From Anthoceros angustus (lineage: Eukaryota; Streptophyta; Anthocerotopsida; Anthocerotales; Anthocerotaceae), in assembly GCA_010909165.1 (NCBI GenBank), contig VJWM01000192.1, positions 357,411 to 421,410 on the forward strand: 64,000 bases of DNA, read 5' to 3'. The stretch's first letter is position 1. Each line of letters starts with the position of its first letter. The position numbers and the translations under genes are program-made. Positions 32,871 through 44,596 of this stretch are shown piece by piece. The notes under the pieces were generated by a model. That model was not told the DNA's origin and made no database searches. It was given only the letters and a program-made list of their open reading frames with translations.

Positions 32871-35689
32871 TAGAACAGAGCATATCCAGCTTTTCAACCT
32901 ACCAGATATTGGATAAACCTCACACCACTAGTATTTAGGTCAAAGTCAGAATAGCGCTTAAACTTCAATGCTTTTATGTATCACTGTCTTATTAGTCCCA
33001 TGACGAAAATTCCGTCCTTAGTAGACTTCAATATAGTTTTTCTTCTTCTTCAAATATCTACGTCATATAGGTATCCAATACTTATTATGGATAGGTCCAT
33101 AGGATTTTTATATAGTACGTATAGATTCGTGTGTATTATATGTGCAACATCACCTTTTACCTCAAAGCTTAAAATAAGAATTCTCACCCTCACAAAAGGG
33201 GACAATGGTGTACCAAACCAGCCACCAATAGACTTCCAATCTTCTGCTTTTCCTTGGTATCTAAACTAGATGTCCAACTTAGCTCAATGCTCCGAGTTAG
33301 ATTTGGTAGGGTTGGGCCAAATGATCAATGGTTTGATTGGTAACCCATTAGGCTGCAAATAGGCATGCTCACCTCGGCCTTGGCCAACCCGATCAGGCCG
33401 TGATTGGGCTTGTTCAGCCTGGCCTTGGGCAGCCCAATGGGGCTTGATCGAGCAGCAAGGGTCATTCACGCTTTAAAGCCCCAATTCCAACATACAATTT
33501 TCTAGTCATAGTCCACCACGATGACGACTAGGAGAATCTTGTACAATCATCATCTAAACACAAGTTGAAGAGGGAGGTGTCATGTCGTGTGATACTAATC
33601 TCTGCACTTGAGTTTAGTGTTTGATTAGCATTAATTAATCTAATTACTTATCTTTAAGTAAGTAATTAGTGTTAATTAATCTAATGTGCTTTTGTTAATG
33701 AATCATTGATTAGTGTTAATTAATCTAAGGTACTTATGTTAATTTAAGCATTGATTAGTGTTAATTAAACATGGTTAGCAATAGCTAAGTGGATAAGCTC
33801 AAGTAATATGCTTTGGCATATTCCTTGCATATTATAGTGTATTCTTAGGATATTTCCGGCATATGCTAATGCCAATAGGATATCTTAGGAATATGCCGAT
33901 GCCAAGGGCTAGTATATATAGACCCTTCCATTGAGGACAAGCTCAGATCATGGCTTGTCCTCTATATATGCAATGCAAGGGTGTTGTGAGGAGGCCAAAG
34001 CTATGACTCTGAGAGCGATGTGTGAGGAATTTGCGCGTTGTTCTCGTGGGGAGAGTGTGTTTGTGCCATGATGTGCGAGCTACTTCCTCCTGTTGTTATT
34101 GGTTTGCACCTATATATCTGCGTATTAGATTTGTTTGCTTGGTTGTTGGTCGAGGAAGTCCTTATATGAATTCAAGTGCTTACCTCGTGCGACAGAGGTC
34201 TTATGGGTGGACTCTTGTCGAACAGGTTACCTCAAGGGAGGAGAGGTTGGATTTCATTGCACTTTATCCCAGTGATGTCACATAGAGTACAAAGTAAACG
34301 AAAGCCACTTGAGCAGCTCAGATTACTGCTTGTGGATCCAAGCTGCTCGAGCACATTAATGGAAGCAGCTCAGATCCTTACTAGTGAGGGGGATATTTCC
34401 CTACTTGAAACAATCAGGTGCTTGCTGGAAATGAACCCTCGAAAGAAGAGAGGGAAGAAGGTGCCCAAAACCGTCATCGTGTAATATATGAACATCCGGT
34501 TATAAAGTTATGAATGGATGCGTATATTCGGGGCTTCAGACCATGCAACGTTATTTACATGACTAGCTTGACTAGACCCTGCTACCTAACCCGAACTTTG
34601 ACGCAATCTATGAGCGCTTCATGTTGTTTAATGACAAGACCCAGAAGCCAATGTCTACTAGAATTTTCAGATCTCTTTATTCTTGCAAGGCTACGATGGC
34701 TCTATCATGGTCACCCTAATCGCATCAAATATTGTTCCCATCAAGTTATTGGCTTCCTCCATATTTCACGGACATATCGATAGTGGCGGCCACCTACAGG
34801 AACTTTTGTTGGTGGCTCTTGAATCCTTTTGTTTATTCGCTGAAGAGTAGTATTTTTTCTTGCCAAATTCGAAGAACAAGTTGGTATGTCGGCACGGAAG
34901 CACAGGCTTGTCTTGTTGGTTTCTTTGTTTTTGCACCGTGTATTTATTTGTCCTCCTGTGGCATTTCCCCTAGAACATCAGCTCTCTTCTACTAGCGATT
35001 CTATGCCCCTCTTTCCGGTCATGTGCATGGCTTTTCTTTGGTGGCTCAAGTTTTGACGCGCATGTTTTAGTTTTCTAGTGTGTCTTTCTTTTTTGTGGTT
35101 CCAGTCCTTTTACAACACGGAAAAACCTCAAATGTTAGTCAACTTTAGTACTGCAACCAAGCAAAAATCATCATAGCAAATGTTCATACGTTTAAAATCA
35201 TCTAACTGTAAGTGACTCCTGGTTAGCTTAAATATGACCCCTCCGTCGAAGCCGGATTAGATACTTAATTCCAGCTACAAGCACAACCGTCACTTTAACC
35301 CCACATCTCAAACGCCCAAAGTAGCTTCAGAAGCCCAACAATTTGCAATCGTTGCAGCTCTATCTGTAGTGCATCATAGTGAGCTCAAAACTAGGCATCC
35401 AGGTTTATTGCTACCACACAGGAGATTTGCTTACAAACGTATCTTCAAGATAAACATCATGCCAAATAGTGAACGTGTTCACGCTGCCTCACGGTGCATG
35501 GATCATATACCTTTTTGCCTTGGCACTTGTCTTAAAGGAATGTCGTTATTCTTCGAATACGTCCACCTTACAATACATGCCATCATCAGGTTGGATTGTT
35601 AGATCTTAGGAAAACTCACTTTAGCTTCATTACATATTAACTTCATATACTAAATATTAAATATTCATTAGACAACACACAAACTACTC
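32871..35689. other. Noncoding stretch with short repeats and unclassified frames
   Basis: 33600-33780 has four spaced copies of 'gtgttaattaatctaa'-like words. 33933-33962 is a 10 bp stem hairpin next to tatata-rich sequence and may be part of an LTR or TRIM. Frames at 34176-34995 such as 'FDAIYERFMLFNDKTQKPMS' look protein-derived but match nothing I recognise, and stops interrupt them. Confidence 0.4.
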
Positions 35690-36312
35690 GTGACATAAGG
35701 ACTTTTCTTCTTGGTTGCTTTGGCACGACTTTCGCTGACGGCCAGCCGGGCGCGCACAGTCCCGTGTCGTTGTAGTAAGGGGTCCGTTCCCAAAGGAATG
35801 ATTGGTTCCGTTTTGCACGTCTCGAACCGATTCTTGCCTCGCCGTCGTGGCCGTTTCCACCCAAGATCGCGCGCGCTCGCGGTTTTACTATTAACTACTC
35901 TTAAGCGTCCACCGAACAGACCCGGCGTGGCCAAACGTTTAAGGACTCGTTCGCGTCCGTATCCTACCAGTCCGTCCTACGTTTTGTCTAGTCCGTCCTC
36001 CTTACCACTCTCACTACGTTCATCATTAGTTGGGGAAGAGTGGGTGGGTTGCGTGGTCCGGACCTCCGTCGCTGTTCCACCAGGCCTCTCCGTCCGGGCT
36101 CTACACGCCCTCCCGGAGTTCCACCGGTCTCACTCGTTCCGGTCCATCCGACGTCGGCCACCTGCTCTGGAAGAGCAAGGGTCTATGGTCGTTCGCCCCT
36201 GCACACACCACCACACGTTAGGGTCCGTCACCAGGACCTTGATCAATCTCTCCGGGGCTGTCGTGCCTGCTCAGTGACTCAGGACTCGCGTTAGCAAGGG
36301 ACGTACAAGGGT
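35690..36312 (+). mobile_element. LTR-like repeat interrupted by Copia B
   Basis: Colinear with 61890-62440: 'gtgtcgttgta', 'gtccgttcccaa', a shared middle, and the end 'cgttagcaag'. The match resumes on the far side of Copia B at 45087 ('ctacaagaaaacgcggtatc' against 'cagagcggcatcaacac'), which shows that Copia B inserted into this repeat. Confidence 0.7.
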
Positions 36313-36504
36313 TGTTAAAAATAACCCGCTTAGTTATTTGGACATTGCATGGTATCTTTGGGTTAGCTTAATATAGGTAGGTTAGCTCTGGTAGTTATAA
36401 CCGTCACGAAAGACTTTGCTTATGTATTGTTCTCACTTTGTTTTGTTCAGTGCAGGATTCTAGCATACAAGCGTGTTGAGCGATGTGTGTTAGAATATGT
36501 TACA
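36313..36504 (+). repeat. 5' LTR of Copia B
   Basis: 192 bp, TG...CA. It differs from the 3' LTR at a handful of bases, mostly around 36450-36480. Confidence 0.96.
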
Positions 36505-36517
36505 TAGTATCGAGCCA
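36505..36517 (+). other. Primer binding site of Copia B, altered
   Basis: It reads TAGTATCGAGCCA where the usual initiator tRNA-Met site is TGGTATCAGAGCCA. The missing base is the A of CAG, the same change seen throughout the transposons here. Confidence 0.8.
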
Positions 36518-36630
36518 GCACTTTGCTGGCCACGGCTAATTGATCCACTCTTTGATCACAAGTTTCTTTTATGGGATTTATCAAAATACATCTTGTTTTC
36601 TTGTATAGCTTCTAATGCAGGAAAGGCAAG

Positions 36631-37089
36631 ATGCCTCGCAAGGGAGTTTGTAGGCATTCATGGCTTGATTCTGCCACATCTGACAGATCAAGACCTTTGG
36701 TGGCTTCAGATGTGCAGGTCTTTGGAGAGCAGTTTGAAAATCTTTATTTCAAGAAATCTTTAACTCCTGAGCAGCAACAAGAACGATTTCGTTTCTTGAA
36801 AACATTTATCGATTCTTATGTTCCAGACCATTCTGTTGTTCAATCTTCTGCACAATCCGTAAACTTGGACAGGATAGGCAGACCTTCTTATGTGGAGTCG
36901 AAGCCTATGGAAGCCAATGCCTACAAAATCTATAAGTCACAAGGTGAATCTAGAAATTGTGATATCTTCTTGAATTCTTTATTGAATGTCAAGTCTGCTG
37001 TTTTGGAATCCTCCCACAAGATAAATCTTCTGAGTGTGCGTTTGGATATCCTTGAGAAGCAAAGAGAATCAGAACTTCTTCTGCCGTGA
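36631..37089 (+). CDS. Extra ORF before gag in Copia B
   Basis: An intact 152-codon frame between the 5' LTR and gag, starting 'MPRKGVCRHSWLDSATSDRS'. The middle, 'SLTPEQQQERFRFLKTFIDS', and the end, 'AVLESSHKINLLSVRLDILE', look helical. No domain is recognised. The stop lies 111 bases before the gag start, in another frame. A splice-acceptor-like 'cttctaatgcag' lies just upstream. Copia A has a comparable ORF. Confidence 0.6.
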   Translation: MPRKGVCRHSWLDSATSDRSRPLVASDVQVFGEQFENLYFKKSLTPEQQQERFRFLKTFIDSYVPDHSVVQSSAQSVNLDRIGRPSYVESKPMEANAYKIYKSQGESRNCDIFLNSLLNVKSAVLESSHKINLLSVRLDILEKQRESELLLP

Positions 37090-37199
37090 ACCAAGAGTTG
37101 GTTGTGAAGAATCATTCCAAGGAGGTTCATTTTCTCAAGGAGCAGATGGCTCACTTGAGCACTCCGTCTTCCTAGCCTATTTCTTAATTATCAGGCATC

Positions 37200-38561
37200 A
37201 TGGCGACTGATTCTATCTCAGATAAGTTACAAGACAAAGATAGGCTCACCTCATCTAACTATGATGCCTGGTCTTTCCGGGTGAAATGTATATTAGAAGA
37301 GAGACTGTTGATGGACGTCGTTGATGGTACAATTCCCAAGAGGATTGCTGGAGATGACTCAGGCTCTCTCTCACCTGGAGGCATAAATAAGAAGTTATGG
37401 ACTATGAAGGATGAAATGGAGTGGAATCATAAAGATCGTAAGGCAAGGACTATCTTGGTGGCATCAGTCTCACAAGAGATGATCCCACATATTAAGCTTA
37501 CCCGATCCTCAAACGAGGTCTGGACGCTGTTGTCGGACACTTACGAGTCTAAGGACATTATGTCAGAAGTTGCTGCTACAATGCATTTCCAGAATCTTCG
37601 AATGAAGGAGAGTGACTCAGTAGAGAGTCACGTCGCAAGATTCAGAGCAGCAAGAGCTAAGTTGGCCTCATGTGGAGTGATTCTATGTGAATCCAGAGCA
37701 GCAGTTCAGTTGTTGGCCTCTCTCCCTCCAAGTTATGAACAATGGAGTTCCAGCCAACAAGCTTCTGCCACTGTTACTCCTGCAACTGCCTCATCTCCTG
37801 CTACAACGAATTTAACAGTTCAGAAGATAGTGGGAGCTTTGTTGCAGGCAGAAGCCAATCGAAAACATATGAACATCAAAGCAGGTGGTTCAACTTCTCA
37901 CCGTCAAAGTGACACTGCGCTCTTCTCTCGTGGGAGATTTAGAGGCAGGGGTCGTGGACGTGGAGGCTTTGTACGCGGGAGAGGACGTGGTTCCTTCGCC
38001 GGTCCTAGCTCTAGTTCACAAGGAAGTGGGAAGAAGTCAGGTAATTACAATTATTGCAACAAACCTGGACATTGGATAAAGGATTGCCGAAAACGCATGG
38101 CTGATGAAGCGTCTAAGGGGAAACAACCAGAAGCAAATGCAACCAGAGCTTCTACACCTGGACTCCTGGTCGCATGTTTGTCTTCGTCTGCCAAAGACTC
38201 ACAAGTTTGGTTTTTAGATTCAGGTGCTTCAAACCATATGTGTTCCAACAGCAGATCTTTTGTCTCTTTTGAACCAGCCCCTGCCAGTCATGCACGTGCA
38301 GTTGTGTTAGGAGACAATTCAGAACTTCCAATTAAAGGAATGGGCACTGTAGTTGTAACACTTCAGAATGGTGACACTCTGCAGCTAGAAAATACCTTAT
38401 ATGTACCACAGTTGACTAAAAACTTGGTCAGTACTATGGCGTTAGGTAAGACAGGCCTGTATAGAATTGTCTTTGAGGGTTTGCAGTGTGTAATCTCTAC
38501 TGTTTTGTCTCCTCTGGAGGTCATAGCTCGCGGCATACCCATAATGACTTGTATGTCTTAG
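37200..38561 (+). CDS. Copia B gag and protease
   Basis: 453 codons. Gag begins 'MATDSISDKLQDKDRLTSSN' with 'YDAWSFRVKCILEERLLM' and 'NEVWTLLSDTYESKD'. An RGG-type stretch ('RGRFRGRGRGRGGF') precedes a zinc knuckle reading 'YNYCNKPGHWIKDC', where the first cysteine of C-x2-C-x4-H-x4-C is missing. The protease motif is 'VWFLDSGASNHMC'. Near 38520 the frame is lost; an overlapping frame (38486-38716) continues with the pre-integrase 'WHCRLGHPNIEAMRRLL'. Confidence 0.93.
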   Translation: MATDSISDKLQDKDRLTSSNYDAWSFRVKCILEERLLMDVVDGTIPKRIAGDDSGSLSPGGINKKLWTMKDEMEWNHKDRKARTILVASVSQEMIPHIKLTRSSNEVWTLLSDTYESKDIMSEVAATMHFQNLRMKESDSVESHVARFRAARAKLASCGVILCESRAAVQLLASLPPSYEQWSSSQQASATVTPATASSPATTNLTVQKIVGALLQAEANRKHMNIKAGGSTSHRQSDTALFSRGRFRGRGRGRGGFVRGRGRGSFAGPSSSSQGSGKKSGNYNYCNKPGHWIKDCRKRMADEASKGKQPEANATRASTPGLLVACLSSSAKDSQVWFLDSGASNHMCSNSRSFVSFEPAPASHARAVVLGDNSELPIKGMGTVVVTLQNGDTLQLENTLYVPQLTKNLVSTMALGKTGLYRIVFEGLQCVISTVLSPLEVIARGIPIMTCMS

Positions 38562-41500
38562 ATTTTGTTTCAGTAGCCCGTCATGAGTCTGCACATGTTA
38601 TGGATACACCTTTGTCAAAATCTGCTCTAGCATTTAGATGGCACTGTAGATTAGGTCATCCCAACATTGAGGCCATGAGAAGATTATTGAAAGAGAAGAT
38701 GGTAACTGGTTTCTGATTCGACATACGGACTTGGAACTTTGTGTTGCTTGTGTTCATGGCAAGCAGTTCAAGTCTCATTTTGAATCTGGTAAAACAAGGA
38801 AGGCAGCAGAGGTTTTAGATCTCATCCATCTTGATATATGTGGCCCCATGTCTATGCCCTCTTGGGGAGGAGCCGGATATTTTGTTGTTTTGAAGATGAT
38901 AAAACACATTTTACGATATGAGTCTGAAACACAAGAGTGAGGTGTTTGTGATTTTAAGAGATACCTCGCTTATCTTTGAGCGCCATCTGGTGTCAAGTTG
39001 AAGTGTATCCGTTACGATAGCGGCAAGGAGTACCTCTCAAGCGCCTTTGGGAATCTTGCCAAGGCGAGGGATTACCAGACAACTCACCATTCCCTATCAC
39101 TCTGATATGAATGGACGTGCTGAAAGACGACATCGTACCATTCAGGATGCTGCCCGCTCTCTTTTGTTTCAGGGGAGGCTTCCAATTCGCTTCTGGGCAG
39201 AAGCGGTGCAAGTGGCTACATATTTACAGAATCGTACAGCAATTTCTTCTTTACAAGGATGTACTCCCTTTGAGTCTTGGACAGGAGTCCGACCTGACAT
39301 TTCCCATTTGCGTGTTTTTGGTAGTATTGCCTATGCACATATCCCAGACAAGTTACGTCATAAAATTTCTTTTAAGTCAAAATGTCATGTGTTTATAGGA
39401 TACACTGCAGGCATCCATGGCTATAAGTTGTTCGAACCTGTTTCTCGGCGAGTTGTCCATGCTCGCACTGTGGTCTTTGATGAACGCTCTCTTTTGAAGC
39501 CTCCTGTCCTTTCTGAAGATGATACGTTATTTGGGTCAGTTCATGGTGAAGCCCTTGTTCCTCCAGAAGTTGAGTTAGCTGATTCTGACCTTAGTGATGT
39601 TGCAGTTTTTCCGGAGTTTGATCCGTCTCATCCTGATCCTCCTGATTTGGATCTGACTCCTCCACCAGTTGACCCTCCCGCACCTGCAGTGCCTATTGAG
39701 CCAGATCCCCCTGTTGAGCCAGATCCCCTTGTTGAGCCAGATCTCCCACCTCCTGTTGTTCCAATTGCTCCCGACTTTGCTGTTGATGACCCGGTGGAGT
39801 ACGTCATCCCCCCTCCAGATCCTGATGCTGCTCCTTTGCGTCGTTCTGCAAGGCATCACAGGAGTAGAGATCAGTGGCTTGACCCACCTTATGAAGCTCC
39901 GGACTGGCGGCCTATTGCACATCGACCTGTTCCTCGGACAGTGGGAGTTCGACCCGATGAGATTGTTGGGGAGTTTGTTCATGTCACCGTTCAGCCTGGC
40001 TATGAACCTCAGTCTTTTCATGAGGCTGTTTCTGGTCCAGAGTCCCGTCACTGGCTGGCTGCTGTTACCTCTGAGTATGACTCGCTTATTCACAATCAGA
40101 CTTGGGAGCTTTGTCCCCCGCCTAAGGGGAGGAAAATCGTGAGTAGCAAGTGGGTTTTCAAGCTTAAATATAAAGCTGATGGCACTATAGCGAGGTACAA
40201 AGCCCGTCTAGTTGCTAGGGGCTTCTCTCAGGTGCCAGGCCTTGATTACCATGATACTTTCTCTCCCGTGGTCAAGCTCGATCTTCTGAGCCACATTTGC
40301 CATGTCTGCTTTCTTCTCTCTGTTCATTCACCAGATGGACGTTAAAACCGCATTCTTACATGGCAAGCTTGAAGAGGAGATATATATGCAGCAGCCCGAA
40401 GGCTATGAAGTGGCTGGAAAGGAAGACTGGGTATGTAGATTACTCAAGACCATCTATGGGCTGAAGTAGTCCCCGAGAGCTTGGTACCAGTGTATCGACG
40501 AATTTCTCTTGGAGCTTGGTTTTAAGAAGAGTAATGCTGATTCCAATGTCTATTTTCTGCAAGATGAGACAGGTTACGTAGTGTTAGCCCTCTATGTGGA
40601 TGATTGTATCTTGCTTGGGACTGATCTGGAAGGCATCAACAAGGTGAAGTCGCTCTTAGCTGGTAGGTTTGATATGGTTGATGTAGGGGAGGCATCTTCT
40701 TGTCTTGGCACTTTCAGTGCTGCGAAGTTCGAGACCGCACGTTAGTGATACATCGGAAAAGTACATTTTGATATGTTATTCAAGTACAAATTGTTGGATG
40801 CCAAGCCGCGGCTACCCCTATGGAGGCGGGTTGTAAACTTAGCTTGCGGTCTCCTCGGGCCTTTCTGAAGTTGAAGAGATGCAAGGTGTGCCATATGCTC
40901 AGCGGTTGGATCATTGATCTTCTTCAAACCATACAAGGCGATGTTTCTCTTCCGATCGACATCCGTCAGTTCTTGAAGGAACTGGCAAGATGCGGTCATC
41001 GATGAAGAGGATTTTGCGCTATTTAAAAGGGACAAGCAAGCATGGAATACATTATACTAAGCGAGGCATACGAAGGAGAACCACTTACGTTGGTTGGCTA
41101 TTGTGATGCCGGTGGCGTCGAATCCGGACACTAGGAAGTCGATTACCTATCGTTCCTTCTTCTTTGGTGGTGTGATTACCTGGTCATCGAAGAAACAGAC
41201 TACAGTATCTTTGTCGTCTACAGAGGCTGAGTATGCTGCTCTAACTCAGGCAGCAAAGGAAGGCATATGGCTTAGGAGACTTCTCTGTGACCTTGGACAA
41301 GAGCAGAAGTCACCTACAACCATCTATTGCGATAATCAGTCGGCACTGACCTTAGCTCAAAATCTTGTTTTTATGCTCGTACCAAGCATATAGAAGTCCA
41401 TCACCACTTCATCAGACATGCTGTCTCATCTGGTCAGATTAGTCTTGAGTACATACCCACTGATTCAAATGCAGCAGACATTTTAACTAAGTCTCTAGCG

Positions 41501-41573
41501 AAGATAAAGCACAATCAATTTAAAGAAGCATTAGTCCTAGACTCTGTTCACCTTATCTCTCGATGAGTATTAG
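38486..41573 (+). pseudogene. Copia B integrase, reverse transcriptase, RNase H, broken
   Basis: Pieces in order: zinc-binding 'LCVACVHGKQFKSHF' and 'LIHLDICGPM' (38731-38940); a 432-codon frame (39047-40345) with integrase '[20 protein letters not shown]' and a Pro-rich linker with repeated 'PVEPDP', leading to '[20 protein letters not shown]'; then '[20 protein letters not shown]', an in-frame TAG at 40467, and 'LALYVDDCILLG' with an intact YVDD box (40592-40603). RNase H follows with 'SSTEAEYAAL' and 'YCDNQSALTLAQN' (41094-41393) and 'DSNAADILTKSLAKIKHNQF'. At least five frame changes break it, several at places where the duplicate copy has CAG or CTG. Confidence 0.92.
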
Positions 41574-44500
41574 GGTGCCAGCATGAAATTCAAGGTTATC
41601 AGTTTGTTCTAGAAGGACTCGACTACGATCTGAGCGCTAAATAGCTCTATCAAGGATGTCTCCTTGTTCTTGCTTTGTCTTAGTATCTCTAGGTAGTTCG
41701 GATCAAACTTGTGCTCGAGCTCTTCGTCGAATCCTCGTCTTACATCCCATACTCCACTCCGGCTTCATCATGCATTCGTTGTCGGACAGGAGCACAGGGC
41801 GTTCTGCGATCGAGTTTAGTGAGTAGCGGTTGGCCTCAAACCACAACAATAGTGGAAGCAGTTTAGAGGTGCAGCATGCTTACTGTAGAATGAAATGAAG
41901 TTCCCGTCCTCTCCACCCCACCTGAACCAGTCCTCTCTCACCATTGGAATGCCAGTGATTGTTTAAACATAAGCTTCAGGTGTCAGTGGGTCGTTGATCC
42001 CATTACCATCAGTGATCAACCTCACAGTCTGTGTTCTATGCCCTCTTGGAAGAGTGTAAGGTCTTGGGTTGAGGGGTGCAGGAAGAATAACGTACTCCTC
42101 CTCTTCTGGTGGTGGCGCTTTCACTGCGTTCAGAGGACCACGAGGTGAGAGGCGGCTGTACGCATGAGTGGGAGCGACGACTCTTGGAATAACAGTCCTC
42201 GCGGCAGCTTCTCTTGAGTGTTCTCGGTGGGCGGTGGCACCAGTAGGTGTTTGAAGCTGCCTTCTCAGTGCGGTGACTTCGTGCACGAGCACAGCTTCAC
42301 GCTCCTCCAGCTGGTGAACCCTCTTTGCCCAGTTCTGACTCGTGCGGTGAGCTTCTCTCTCCAGTTGCTTCAGCCACCTTGGAACTCTCCCATGGCGCGG
42401 ACACATTGGAGGACGGTCTGGACAGATACACTCCGGAGGGGCACCAACGTCAGCAGTAGCGTTCTTTGATGTGACGTTTGGGGCGAGATAGGCAGCAAAG
42501 TGTGAAGGTAGTGGCTCAAGCTCCTCACGAGGGGCTTGATTCTGGAGCTGTTGCTGACTTGCTTCTCGTCAACTCCCTTTTGGTCTTCTTGTTGTCCATC
42601 TCCGTCTCTTAGCTGGTAGGTTTGATATGGTTGATGTAGGGGAGGCATCTTCTTGTCTTGGCACTCAGTGCTGCGAAGTTCGGACGCACGTTAGTGATAC
42701 ATCGGAAAAGTACATTTTGATATGTTATTCAAGTACAAATTGTTGGATGCCAAGCCGCGGCTACCCCTATGGAGGCGGGTTGTAAACTTAGCTTACGGTC
42801 TCCTCGGGCCTTTCTGAAGTTGAAGAGATGCAAGGTGTGCCATATGCTCAAGCAGTTGGATCATTGATCTTCTGTTCAAACCATACAAGGCCTGATGTTT
42901 CTCTTCCAGTCAGCATCACGTCACAGTTCTTGAAGGAACCTGGCAAGATGCACTGGTCATCAGTGAAGAGGATTTTGCGCTATTTAAAAGGGACAAGCAA
43001 GCATGGAATACATTATACTAAGCAGGCATACGAAGGAGAACCACTTACGTTGGTTGGCTATTGTGATGCCGACTGGGCGTCGAATCCAGACACTAGGAAG
43101 TCAGTGTCGGCCTATGCGTTCCTTCTTGCTGGTGGTGTGATTACCTGGTCATCGAAGAAACAGACTACGATATCTTTTTATGCCGTCTCTGAGTGGTATC
43201 TTGCTCTAACTCGGCGACAAAGGCATATGGCTTAGGAGACTTCTCTGTGACCTTGGACAAGAGCAGAAGTCACCTACAACCATCTATTGCGATAATCAGT
43301 CGGCACTGACCTTAGCTCAAAATGCTGTTTTTTATGCTCGTACCAAGCATATAGAAGTCCATCACCACTTCATCAGACATGCTGTCTCATCAGGTCAGAT
43401 TAGTCTTGAGTACATACCCACTGATTCAAATGCAGCAGACATTTTAACTAAGTCTCTAGCGAAGATAAAGCACAATCAATTTAAAGAAGCATTACGAGTC
43501 CTAGACTCTGTTCACCTTATCTCTCAGTAAGGTATTAGGGTGCCCTGACTGCATGAAATTCAAGGTTATCCAGTTTGTTCTAGAAGGACTCTGACTCTGA
43601 TCCTGAACTGCTAAATAGCTCTATCAAGGATGTCTCCTTGTTCTTGCTTTGTCTTAGTATCTCTAGGTAGTTCGGATCAAACTTGTGCTCAGGCTCTTCG
43701 TCAGAATCCTCGTCTTCTGTCCCATACTCCACTCCAGCTTCATCATGCATTCGTTGTCTGGACACTGGGAGCACCAGACGTTACTGCAGTCAGGATTTAG
43801 TGAGTAGCGGTTAGCCTCAAACCACAACAATAGTGGAAACAGTTTAGAGGTGCAGCATGCTTACTGTAGAATGAAATGAAGTTCCCGTCCTCTCCACCCC
43901 ACCTGAACCAGTCCTCTCTCACCATTGGAATGCCAGTGATTGTTTAAACATAAGCTTCAGGTGTCAGTGGGTCGTTGATCCCATTACCATCAGTGATCAA
44001 CCTCACAGTCTGTGTTCTATGCCCTCTTGGAAGAGTGTAAGGTCTTGGGTTGAGGGGTGCAGGAAGAATAACGTACTCCTCCTCTTACGGTGGTGGCGCT
44101 TTCCTTTGCGTTCGAGAGGACCACGGTGAGGCGGTATGCGCATGAGTGGGAGCGACGACTCTTGGAATAACAGTCCTCGCGGCAGCTTCTCTTGAGTGTT
44201 CTCGGTGGGCGGTGGCACCAGTAGGTGTTTGAAGCTGCCTTCTCAGTGCGGTGACTTCGTGCACGAGCACAGCTTCACGCTCCTCCAGCTGGTGAACCCT
44301 CTTTGCCCAGTTCTGACTCGTGCGGTGAGCTTCTCTTTCCAGTTGCTTCAGCCACCTTGGAACTCTTCCATGGCGCGGACACATTGGAGGACGGTCGGGA
44401 CAGATACACTCCGGAGGGGCACCAACGTCAGCAGTAGCGTTCTTTGATGTGACGTTTGGGGCGAGATAGGCAGCAAAGTGTGAAGGTAGTGGCTCAAGCT

Positions 44501-44596
44501 CCTCACGAGGGGCTTCAGTTACTGGAGCCTGCTGCCTGACTTGCTTCTCAGGCGTCAACTCCCTTTTGGTGCTGCGACTGTCCATCTCCGTCTCTT
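40658..44596 (+). repeat. Internal tandem duplication of about 1.95 kb in Copia B
   Basis: 40658-42610 and 42611-44596 are colinear, each with the RNase H end of pol and most of the antisense ORF. The junction shares CTCTT (40653-40657, 42606-42610, 44592-44596). Copy 1 is 33 bases shorter, largely from lost bases in CAG/CTG: cgtcgaatcc (41725) against cgtcagaatcc (43699), gatgcggtc against gatgcactggtc. Confidence 0.93.
41963..42546 (-). pseudogene. Antisense ORF of Copia B, first copy
   Basis: This is the copy in the first duplication unit. 42406-41963 reads 'MCPRHGRVPRWLKQLEREAH', the coiled coil and the C-terminal segment 'PRPYTLPRGHRTQTVRLITD' to 'GINDPLTPEAYV' without a break. Its N-terminal part (42546-42410) is disturbed by losses at CAG and CTG. 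Confidence 0.6.
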
